A stretch of 8,525 nt of DNA, taken from the NCBI GenBank assembly GCA_023445955.1, contig JAEXJH010000302.1:1-8525 (forward strand), written 5' to 3'. The notes beneath the pieces were generated by a model that worked only from the letters and a program-made list of their open reading frames with translations, did not search any database and was not told the DNA's origin. This DNA comes from Pseudomonadota bacterium. GTDB lineage: Bacteria; Pseudomonadota; Alphaproteobacteria; Caulobacterales; Caulobacteraceae. Made by a program: the position numbers and the translations under genes. Within the stretch, counting starts at the first letter, position 1, and every line of letters begins with the position of its first letter. Below are positions 1 to 5,889 of the stretch, piece after piece.

Positions 1-114
1 GGCCACTACACCGCGACCCTGGCCGTCACCGACGAACCCCTCGGCGGCTCGCCCAGCGGCGCCCCGACAGGCTCGGTGCGGGCGGCGGGCAAGTTCCAGC
101 AACAGGCCGAATAG
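1..114 (+). CDS. 3' end of an unidentified gene (partial)
   Basis: Frame 1 is open from the window edge to a TAG at 112-114 and encodes the last 37 residues of a protein. Nearly every codon ends in G or C, as in the clear genes of this genome, which supports real coding. The tail is rich in Gly, Ser, Ala and Pro and ends in KFQQQAE; it contains no motif I recognise, so no function is given. It ends 36 bases before the mscS-like gene on the same strand, so the two could be cotranscribed. Confidence 0.6.
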   Translation, partial: GHYTATLAVTDEPLGGSPSGAPTGSVRAAGKFQQQAE

Positions 115-150
115 CCGGAGCCTTCCAGGCTGCGAAGCGTTCGGGCGGGC

Positions 151-1236
151 ATGACCCGCGTACAGACCTGGTTCACCGACACCGCCCAGATGTTCGGCTG
201 GGCGCCGCCGTGGCTGGTCAGCACCGTGCTGATCGGCCTGGCCGTCATCATCGCCGTGGCGGTCCATGCCGTCGTGGTCCAGGTCGTCCGGCACGCCATC
301 TCGCGTCATAGCGAGTTCTGGAAGCCGCTGATCGCCCGCACCCGCCGGCCGACGCGCCTGGCCTTCATTGTCGCGGCCCTGGGTCCGGCCGTCTCGGCCG
401 CGCCGTTGACCGTCAGCCAGGCCGCGACCGCCAAGCACGGCCTGCTGGTCCTGTTCATCCTGCTGCTGGGCTGGATGGCCATGACCGCGCTCGATATCGG
501 CGCGGCCCTCTATCTGCGCGGCTTCAAGATCGACGTCGAAGACAACCTCCTGGCCCGCAAGCACGTGACCCAGGTTCGGATCCTGCGGCGGGCGATGGCC
601 ATCCTGGTCGGCATCTTCACCCTGGCCCTGGCGTTGATGACCATTCCCGGCGTGCGCCAGTGGGGCGTCAGCCTGCTGGCGGCCGGCGGCGCGGCGTCGC
701 TGATCGTCGGCCTGGCGCTGCAGCCGCTGCTGACCAACCTGATCGCCGGCATCCAGATCGCCGTCACCCAGCCGATCCGCATCGACGACGCCGTCATCGT
801 CGAGAAGGAGTGGGGCAATATCGAGGAGATCAACGCCACCTACGTGGTGGTCCGCCTGTGGGACTGGCGACGGATGGTGCTGCCGCTCAGCTACTTCATC
901 CAGACCCCGTTCCAGAACTGGACCCGCGAGAGCGCAGCCCTGATCGGCACCGCCATGCTCTATGTCGACCCCGCCGCGCCCGTCGATCGCCTACGCGCCA
1001 AGCTGGAGGAGATCGCCAAGGCCTCGCCCCTGTGGGACGGCAAGGTCGTCAACCTGGCCGTCACCGACCTGACCGCCGAGGTCATGGAAGTCCGCTGCCT
1101 GGTCAGCGCTCGCAACGCGCCCAAGACCTTCGACCTGCGTTGCGAAGTCCGCGAAAAGATGATGGCCTTCCTGCGCGACGAGCTGCCGGAAGCCTTCCCG
1201 AAGCGCCGCCTGGCGCTGGCGGCGGGGGAGGCGTGA
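151..1236 (+). CDS. MscS-family mechanosensitive ion channel
   Basis: This 361-residue inner-membrane protein is probably a small-conductance mechanosensitive channel that opens under membrane tension and releases solutes on hypo-osmotic shock. Hydrophobic segments lie near residues 22-46, 70-90, 96-120 and 148-166. They are followed by the hallmark pore helix and start of the beta domain at about 172-217: a Gly/Ala-rich GVSLLAAGGAASLIVGLAL stretch, then QPLLTNLIAG, then PIRIDDAV, continued by EWGNIEEI. A soluble cytoplasmic domain follows to the C terminus (FQNWTRE near 255). With about four helices before the pore helix it is closer to the larger YbdG/YnaI-like members than to minimal three-helix MscS, though the exact subclass is uncertain. 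The ATG at 151 is the first start in frame, but no clear Shine-Dalgarno lies before it. It converges on the ribbon-helix-helix gene with a 13-base gap and no visible terminator. Confidence 0.9.
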   Translation: MTRVQTWFTDTAQMFGWAPPWLVSTVLIGLAVIIAVAVHAVVVQVVRHAISRHSEFWKPLIARTRRPTRLAFIVAALGPAVSAAPLTVSQAATAKHGLLVLFILLLGWMAMTALDIGAALYLRGFKIDVEDNLLARKHVTQVRILRRAMAILVGIFTLALALMTIPGVRQWGVSLLAAGGAASLIVGLALQPLLTNLIAGIQIAVTQPIRIDDAVIVEKEWGNIEEINATYVVVRLWDWRRMVLPLSYFIQTPFQNWTRESAALIGTAMLYVDPAAPVDRLRAKLEEIAKASPLWDGKVVNLAVTDLTAEVMEVRCLVSARNAPKTFDLRCEVREKMMAFLRDELPEAFPKRRLALAAGEA

Positions 1237-1249
1237 TCATTCGACAAAG

Positions 1250-1441
1250 CTAGAGCACAGCTCGACCTTTTTCGCGGGCAGCCTCGATCAGAGCCTCACA
1301 CTGCTCATCAGTGATTTCGGCGATGACTGCTCGCAAGACGCGCGATTTGGACATGCTGTGCTGATCCGCGAGGGCATCGAGCCTCCCCCGAACAATCTCT
1401 GACATTCGGAAGGTCAAATGCATGGATTTCTTAGCGTACAT
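1250..1441 (-). CDS. small ribbon-helix-helix (CopG/Arc-like) protein
   Basis: This 63-residue protein probably binds DNA as a dimer. It fits a ribbon-helix-helix fold: a short strand (MHLTFRMS, about residues 7-14), helix A (EIVRGRLDALADQHS), a turn with SKSR, and helix B (VLRAVIAEI, to about residue 43). An acidic/basic C-terminal helix follows (DEQCEALIEAAREKGRAVL). I chose the ATG at 1441 because AAGGGG at 1455-1450 lies 8 bases upstream of it; the TTG at 1447 would leave only 2 bases of spacing. The gene starts 12 bases after the stop of the DGQHR gene, and its Shine-Dalgarno overlaps that stop, so the two are very likely one operon. By analogy with RHH regulators it may repress its own operon, or be an antitoxin-like partner; neither is shown by sequence. 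No toxin gene is visible next to it. Confidence 0.7.
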   Translation of the reverse strand: MYAKKSMHLTFRMSEIVRGRLDALADQHSMSKSRVLRAVIAEITDEQCEALIEAAREKGRAVL

Positions 1442-1449
1442 TTCCAATG

Positions 1450-1455
1450 CCCCTT
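1450..1455 (-). promoter_or_regulatory. ribosome binding site of the RHH gene
   Basis: AAGGGG on the minus strand overlaps the TAA of the upstream gene and stands 8 bases before the ATG at 1441. It decides that start over the TTG at 1447. Confidence 0.6.
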
Positions 1456-3124
1456 AGACGATTTCCGGCAGCGCCTCTCTCGCGGGTCCTTTGTTCCGCC
1501 AAGCTAATATCTGCAGCGGCCTGTGTTCCTTGAAGGCATTCCAGGCCTTGATCGCCAAGGCAGCGCGCTCGCCATCGGAAATGCGAATGCGATAGACCGC
1601 CCGCGTTCTCAGCAACCTTTCGCGCAGATGGTATATTGGGCTTACTGCTGATAGATCGATCCCATCGATCAGCCTCGAGAAGAATTCGTCTGCCAAGGCA
1701 GGTTCTATACGGCCAAACCTGTAGTGAAGAGCTGCCGCGAGCCCCCCTCCCATTATCTCGCGAATTTGCGAGGTGAATTTCACACTGTCTCGAATTCCAG
1801 GGTTTTTCGCCAAAACCTCTAGCAACTCACCATTCGTGGGAGAGATGTTCGCTGATAGAACGTATCCATACTTGAACATCCAGAACCAACGCAGCCCAGA
1901 AGCGAGAATGCTCGTGTTCGTCTCGCCCTGATCTCGCAAAACCTCTCCAAGAGCCCTCCGGCGACCTACGTCCAGCGAGCCGAATGCTGTTTCAGGAACG
2001 CCTCGCACAACGATTGCATAGAATGGCCGGCCAGCCTTCTTCACCGCTTCCAGGCGATGCTGCCCATCCATTAATTTGCCCGAGGCACTAATCTTGATGG
2101 TCTGGCCGTTGAGCCGCCAACGCCCGTCCCTCATGTCGCGAGCATACTTGTCGACGACAACCCCGGAAATCTTCCGGTTCAATTCATTGTTGGATAGAAG
2201 CTTTTCGGCAACCGCGGCGTCAATGAGCTCGACGCTCGCCCTCAAATCGTCTGCGTTTCCTGATTTGACTTCAACATCGCGCTCAAACAGAGGCCCCGCG
2301 CCATCCACTACGCCCGTGAAGTCGGTCAGACCCGTGATTTTCGGGAATGCTTCGCGCCCTGGGTCTACCTTGAGAAGCTTAATTTCCCTGTCGTGATAAA
2401 ATGCGTTCCAAGCCTTCACCGCGACCGTAAGTATATATGTCTGCCGTCGAATTCCGCCGATGTCCCTCAATTCGCTCAGGACTTTTCTGAGGTGGAACAC
2501 GGGCATACCAGGCCTTACGGGAACCTCGCCCGCCAATTGCCGATAAAAGGCATCGCATTTGGCCGGATCAGAAAGGCTGAAAAGATAGTGCAGCGCGATT
2601 GCAGGTCCGTGCGGTACTAGCGGCGTCGCTCTGAGCCCCGGAAGGATGCTATCCCTAATTTCAGGATGGGATTCTATCATATCAAGAAGAGTTATCGTAG
2701 AAACAGTCCTGCCATCACCGACGCATCCATTCATATAAAGCCATATAATTTTCAACGCCGCCCCTAGAGCACGCCCGTGCTGCACTTTCCTTATAGATAG
2801 AAAATCAGCAAGCTTTCTCTTTCGAACAGAATCTATCGTTTCGAAGGCGCTTACCTCAACACCTTCAACGACAAGTGTTTTGAACGAGCATTGAGATTGC
2901 ACGGATGCCAATATTCTCATCCGCCCATCTAGAACCCGACCATCTGAGGATATAACAATCGACGCGCCGTTGGTGAGCCAGCGCCCAGCGCGCATGTCAT
3001 CGCCGTATGCACGGATCAACTTGGGATCAACCTTTGTCGTCGAATAGAATTTTTGAGAAAGCTGGTGCGCTTCTGATGGACTGAGGACCATCAAGCGCGA
3101 GGTTACTGAAGGACCCAAAGCCAT
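1454..3124 (-). CDS. tandem ParB/sulfiredoxin-like DGQHR-domain protein, first copy degenerate
   Basis: This 556-residue protein contains two diverged copies of one ~255-residue unit, about residues 12-263 and 300-556, joined by a ~36-residue linker. Matching landmarks in order are GRW..NG.(S/T)I.IS..G (47-62 and 334-349), DG..R (66-70 and 353-357), FETID/FGSLD (94-98 and 381-385), P.IRDS (154-159 and 442-447), ALHY.F (177-182 and 465-470), HLR (211-213 and 499-501), KAWNAF (237-242 and 526-531) and FP.I/LPEI at the end. The second copy has an intact MDGQHRLEA, the signature of ParB-fold DGQHR proteins; the first has LDGRMRILA, losing the Gln-His pair. Single-copy relatives of roughly half this length are, to my knowledge, common in phages, plasmids and islands, mostly without known function. 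The frame stays open to a TTG at 3214, but the ATG at 3124 has AGGGAGG six bases upstream and begins just before copy 1, so I prefer it. Activity (nucleotide-dependent DNA binding, nuclease, or none) is unknown. Confidence 0.75.
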   Translation of the reverse strand: MALGPSVTSRLMVLSPSEAHQLSQKFYSTTKVDPKLIRAYGDDMRAGRWLTNGASIVISSDGRVLDGRMRILASVQSQCSFKTLVVEGVEVSAFETIDSVRKRKLADFLSIRKVQHGRALGAALKIIWLYMNGCVGDGRTVSTITLLDMIESHPEIRDSILPGLRATPLVPHGPAIALHYLFSLSDPAKCDAFYRQLAGEVPVRPGMPVFHLRKVLSELRDIGGIRRQTYILTVAVKAWNAFYHDREIKLLKVDPGREAFPKITGLTDFTGVVDGAGPLFERDVEVKSGNADDLRASVELIDAAVAEKLLSNNELNRKISGVVVDKYARDMRDGRWRLNGQTIKISASGKLMDGQHRLEAVKKAGRPFYAIVVRGVPETAFGSLDVGRRRALGEVLRDQGETNTSILASGLRWFWMFKYGYVLSANISPTNGELLEVLAKNPGIRDSVKFTSQIREIMGGGLAAALHYRFGRIEPALADEFFSRLIDGIDLSAVSPIYHLRERLLRTRAVYRIRISDGERAALAIKAWNAFKEHRPLQILAWRNKGPAREALPEIV

Positions 3125-3130
3125 CACTTG

Positions 3131-3137
3131 CCTCCCT
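3131..3137 (-). promoter_or_regulatory. strong ribosome binding site deciding the DGQHR gene start
   Basis: AGGGAGG on the minus strand stands six bases before the ATG at 3124. No comparable motif precedes the other in-frame starts (ATG 3157, ATG 3196, TTG 3214), so the 30 extra residues upstream are probably untranslated leader. Confidence 0.65.
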
Positions 3138-3203
3138 CGCTTGCTCAAGAGATACATCCAGGAGGCGAACGAGTAAAAAAGAAACGTGTCCCCCATTTTT
3201 CTG

Positions 3204-3220
3204 GCGCACAGCAACTGCGC
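3204..3220. repeat. short inverted repeat in the DGQHR operon leader
   Basis: GCGCA at 3204-3208 and TGCGC at 3216-3220 form a perfect 5-base inverted repeat with a 7-base spacer. It lies between the promoter candidate and the chosen start of the DGQHR gene. It could be an operator or an RNA hairpin, or chance at this length. Confidence 0.25.
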
Positions 3221-3262
3221 AAATTACCCACGTCCCTCGCGCTCTTGCAGATTCAAGTAAGT

Positions 3263-3289
3263 GATTTATGACTTATGAGTGAGCGTCAG
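3263..3289 (-). promoter_or_regulatory. predicted housekeeping-type promoter of the DGQHR/RHH operon
   Basis: On the minus strand CTGACGC (3289-3283) is followed after 12 bases by CATAAATC (3270-3263). The Caulobacter housekeeping consensus as I recall it is TTGACGS, 10-14 bases, GCTANAWC. The match is 6 of 7 for the -35 and 6 of 8 (counting the N) for the -10, with correct spacing. Transcription would begin near 3256, giving about 130 bases of leader before the ATG at 3124. Confidence 0.4.
3266..3278. repeat. two TTATGA direct repeats over the -10 region
   Basis: TTATGA occurs at 3266-3271 and 3273-3278, a 7-base period, overlapping the predicted -10 element and spacer. Closely spaced short direct repeats are the sort of site RHH dimers bind side by side, so this is a candidate operator for the small downstream protein. 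It is short and could be chance. Confidence 0.25.
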
Positions 3290-3310
3290 CGCGCCCATCG
3301 TGACGCTGAC
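3282..3310. repeat. nested inverted repeats between divergent operons
   Basis: AGCGTCA (3282-3288) pairs with TGACGCT (3301-3307), and in the same stretch GTCAGCG (3285-3291) pairs with CGCTGAC (3304-3310). The left arm contains the predicted minus-strand -35. The right arm contains GTGACGC (3300-3306), a 6/7 match to the same -35 on the + strand, although I see no good + strand -10 behind it. It sits where composition returns to GC-rich, so it may be the operator of the catabolic operon, a shared divergent site, or an RNA hairpin. Confidence 0.4.
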
Positions 3311-3403
3311 CGAGGCGCCTAGCCATTGTTCGTGGCGCGTGGGGAATGGAGCTGCAAGGTTCAAAGCCAAGCCTGTTAGCCTGCGAAATCGAACAGCGTG
3401 AGA

Positions 3404-4672
3404 ATGACAGGCTTGAGCGTGATCGACGCATTTACAGTCGGAACCAGGGCCAAGGCCCGCTGTGACCTGCTGGGCGTCCCGCCCTACAGCGAGGTCGAGG
3501 GCCAGCTGACGCGGCGGTTCCTGACGCCTGCCCACGAGGCCGCTCTGGGCGCGCTCTCCGGCTGGATGCTGGAAGCCGGCATGAGCGTGCGCCGCGACGC
3601 CGCCGCAAACCTGATCGGTCGCTATGAGGGCGAGATCGCCGGCGCCAAGGCGCTGATCATCGGCTCGCACATCGACAGCGTCCGCAACGGCGGGCGCTAT
3701 GACGGGCCGCTGGGGATCATGCTGGGGATCGACGTGGTCGAGGCCCTGAACCGCGCTGGCCGCCGCTTGCCCTTCGCGATCGAGGTCGTGGCGTTCGGCG
3801 ACGAGGAAGGTTCGCGCTTCCCCGCCTCGATGAGCTGCAGCCGAGCGATCGCCGGGACACTGGACGCGTCGGCGCTGGAGATGAAGGACGCCGACGGCGT
3901 GTCGGTGGCGCAGGCGCTGAAGGCGTTCGGCGGTGATCCGGCAAACATCGCGTCGGCGGCGCGCAGGCCGGAAGACGTGCTGGCCTTCCTGGAGGCGCAT
4001 ATCGAACAAGGCCCGGTGCTGGAGGCAGAGGGCCTGGCGCTGGGTGTCGTCACCGCCATCGCGGCCCAGAAGCGGCTGATGGTGCGGATCGAGGGTACGG
4101 CGGGCCACGCCGGCACCACGCCGATGAACCTGCGCAAGGACCCCGGTCCTGCCGCCGCCGAGTCGATCCTGGCCCTGGAGCGGATCTGCCGCGCGGGAAC
4201 CGACGGCCTGGTCGGCACGGTCGGCCGCATGACCGCCCTGCCCGGCGCCTTCAACGTCATTCCCGGCGCGATCGAGTTCTCGATGGATATCCGCGCCGAG
4301 ACCTCCGCGACGCGCGACGAGGCGGTGCTGACCATCAGCGCCGAGATCCACGCCATCGCCGCCAAGCGCGGGCTTTCGGCGAACGTCACTCTGATGCAGG
4401 CCCTGGCCGAGAGCCCCTGCGATCCGTCGCTGATGGACCTGCTCGAACAGGCGCTCAGGGAGCTTTCCCTGCCCCTTCGCAGGCTGCCCTCGGGCGCGGG
4501 TCACGACGCCATGGTGATGGCCAACCTCTGCCCCGTCGCCATGCTGTTCATCCGCTGCGAGGGCGGGATCAGCCACAATCCGGCCGAGGCCGTCACCGAG
4601 GCCGACTGCGCCCTGGCGGCCCAAGCCATGCTCCATTTCATCGACAAGCTAGAACGACGCGAACGCGCATGA
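3404..4672 (+). CDS. allantoate amidohydrolase (M20-family metallohydrolase)
   Basis: This 422-residue cytoplasmic enzyme likely hydrolyses allantoate to ureidoglycine with release of CO2 and ammonia. It has the di-metal M20 amidohydrolase pattern of the allantoate amidohydrolase / N-carbamoyl-amino-acid hydrolase group: GSHIDSVRNGGRYDGPLG (metal ligands H89 and D100), VVAFGDEEGSRF (E134 as base, E135 as ligand), EAHIEQGPVLE (H199), the dimerisation-domain stretch GTAGHAGTTPM, NVIPG, PSGAGHDAM, and GGISHNPAE with the last ligand H391. Sequence alone separates allantoate from carbamoyl amino-acid or ureidopropionate substrates poorly; the neighbouring PuuE and ureidoglycine aminotransferase decide for allantoate (allC/pucF role). 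The start may be GTG at 3398 or ATG at 3404, and neither has a strong Shine-Dalgarno. It is the first gene of the operon and its stop overlaps the next start as ATGA. Confidence 0.85.
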   Translation: MTGLSVIDAFTVGTRAKARCDLLGVPPYSEVEGQLTRRFLTPAHEAALGALSGWMLEAGMSVRRDAAANLIGRYEGEIAGAKALIIGSHIDSVRNGGRYDGPLGIMLGIDVVEALNRAGRRLPFAIEVVAFGDEEGSRFPASMSCSRAIAGTLDASALEMKDADGVSVAQALKAFGGDPANIASAARRPEDVLAFLEAHIEQGPVLEAEGLALGVVTAIAAQKRLMVRIEGTAGHAGTTPMNLRKDPGPAAAESILALERICRAGTDGLVGTVGRMTALPGAFNVIPGAIEFSMDIRAETSATRDEAVLTISAEIHAIAAKRGLSANVTLMQALAESPCDPSLMDLLEQALRELSLPLRRLPSGAGHDAMVMANLCPVAMLFIRCEGGISHNPAEAVTEADCALAAQAMLHFIDKLERRERA

Positions 4673-5889
4673 CTGACACTTTCAAAGAACTCGACCACCC
4701 CGCCCGCCTGCTGATGGGACCCGGCCCGATCAACGTGCATCCCCGCGTGCTGCGGGCCATGTCGGTGCAGTTGCTGGGCCAGTTCGATCCCGAGTTCACC
4801 GGCTACATGAACGAGGTCATGAGCCTCTATCGCGGGGTGTTCGAGACCAAGAACCAGCAGACCTTCCTGATCGACGGCACCTCGCGCGCCGGGATCGAAG
4901 CGGCGCTGGTCTCGACGCTCAGCCCCGGCGACGACGTCGTGGTGATCAACGCCGGGCGCTTTGGCCTGCTGCTGGCCGAGATCGCCGAGCGCTGCGACGC
5001 CAAGGTCACCTTCGTCGAGGGTGATTGGGGCAAGGTCGTCGATCCGCAAGCCGTCGAGGACGCCGTCGCCCGCGTCAAGCCGCGCCTGGTCGCCTGCGTC
5101 CACGGCGACACCTCAACCACCATCGCTCAGCCGATCGAAGCCATCGGCGAGATCTGCCGTCGCCATGACGCGCTCCTGTACGTGGACGCCACGGCAACGC
5201 TGGGCGGCATGAGCGTTCCGGCTGACGCCTGGCAGGCCGACATCGTCACCGCCGGCCTGCAGAAGTGCATGGGCGGCCCCTCGGGCTCGGCCCCGATCAC
5301 CATCAGCGACCGCGCCGCCGACCACATCTTCGGCCGTCGCCACGTCGAGAAAGGCCTGGCGACGCCGGGCGCGAGCGGCAATGGTCGCCGCATCGCCTCC
5401 AACTATTTCGATCTGGCGATGATCATGGACTACTGGTCCGACAAGCGCCTGAACCACCACACCGAGGCGGCCAGCATGCTGTTCGCCGCCCGCGAATGCG
5501 CGCGCATCGTGCTGGAGGAAGGCCTGGAAACGCGCTTCGTCCGTCACAAGCAGGCGGGTGCGGCCATGGTCGCCGGCATCGAGGCGCTGGGGCTCGAAGT
5601 CTATGGCGACCAGGCCCACAAGATGACCAACGTCACCGGTGTGATCGCGCCACGTGGCGTCGACTACGACCGCGTCAAAGCCCGCATGCGCACCGAGTTC
5701 GAGATCGAGATCGGCGCGGCCTTCGGTCCCCTGGCCGGCAAGATCTGGCGCATCGGGACCATGGGCGTGAACGCCCGCAAGCATGCGGTTCTGCAGACCC
5801 TGGCGGCGCTGGAGGCGGTGCTGCGCTGGGAAGGCTTCGAAGCCCCGGCCGGCGCCGGCGTCGACGCGGCGGCGAAGGTCTTCGCATGA
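4669..5889 (+). CDS. pucG: (S)-ureidoglycine-glyoxylate aminotransferase (class V, PucG-like)
   Basis: This 406-residue PLP enzyme of the alanine-glyoxylate aminotransferase family most likely transfers the amino group of unstable (S)-ureidoglycine to glyoxylate, giving oxalurate and glycine. Motifs seen are GPGPINVHPRVLRAM near the N terminus, GTSRAG at 70-75 (phosphate and cofactor contact region), YVDATATLGG with D173 facing the pyridine nitrogen, AGLQKCMGGPSG with the Schiff-base lysine at K199, and IWRIGTMG with R361 expected to bind the substrate carboxylate. Length is normal for the family. The close relatives alanine-glyoxylate and serine-glyoxylate aminotransferases look similar; the position between allantoate amidohydrolase and allantoinase is the main reason for the ureidoglycine assignment. 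It overlaps both neighbours by ATGA, which suggests translational coupling. Confidence 0.82.
   Translation: MTDTFKELDHPARLLMGPGPINVHPRVLRAMSVQLLGQFDPEFTGYMNEVMSLYRGVFETKNQQTFLIDGTSRAGIEAALVSTLSPGDDVVVINAGRFGLLLAEIAERCDAKVTFVEGDWGKVVDPQAVEDAVARVKPRLVACVHGDTSTTIAQPIEAIGEICRRHDALLYVDATATLGGMSVPADAWQADIVTAGLQKCMGGPSGSAPITISDRAADHIFGRRHVEKGLATPGASGNGRRIASNYFDLAMIMDYWSDKRLNHHTEAASMLFAARECARIVLEEGLETRFVRHKQAGAAMVAGIEALGLEVYGDQAHKMTNVTGVIAPRGVDYDRVKARMRTEFEIEIGAAFGPLAGKIWRIGTMGVNARKHAVLQTLAALEAVLRWEGFEAPAGAGVDAAAKVFA

Larger units (their letters stand above)
1237..3280. other. low-GC block, probable acquired segment
   Basis: Base composition drops inside this block. Hand counts of 60-base lines give 26/60 G+C at 2701-2760, 26/60 at 2821-2880, 23/60 at 2641-2700 and 32/60 at 2041-2100, against 43/60 at 4921-4980 in the flanking operon. 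Third codon positions are mixed rather than almost always G/C. The block carries only the two minus-strand genes and their upstream region. I found no integrase, transposase, tRNA gene or flanking direct repeat at its edges, so the mode of entry is unknown. The edges are placed where composition changes and are approximate. Confidence 0.6.

Noticed and set aside
1250..1258. CTAGAGCAC shared by 1250-1258 and the stretch near 2764, considered as an attachment-type repeat
   Set aside because: Nine bases, one copy inside a coding region, and not at the two block edges; consistent with chance.
2076..2620. Two plus-strand open frames (2076-2396 and 2393-2620) opposite the DGQHR gene
   Set aside because: The opposing frame has two aligned domain copies, while these show no domain and no ribosome site.
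1454..3124. Calling the large protein a plasmid-partition ParB or a nuclease
   Set aside because: Only the DGQHR-type motif and general fold pattern are visible. There is no helix-turn-helix partition domain, no neighbouring ParA, and no evidence of nuclease activity.
3266..4636. Long open frame on the minus strand (456 codons) opposite the allantoate amidohydrolase
   Set aside because: It is a by-product of high GC codons opposite a gene with all catalytic motifs. Its translation is low-complexity (Gly, Arg, His, Gln, Asp rich) with no domain signature.
5265..5885. Upstream extension of the puuE frame inside the aminotransferase gene
   Set aside because: The translated extension is Arg/Pro/Gly-rich shadow sequence. 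PuuE proteins begin where the ATG at 5886 places the start, and that ATG has a ribosome site.
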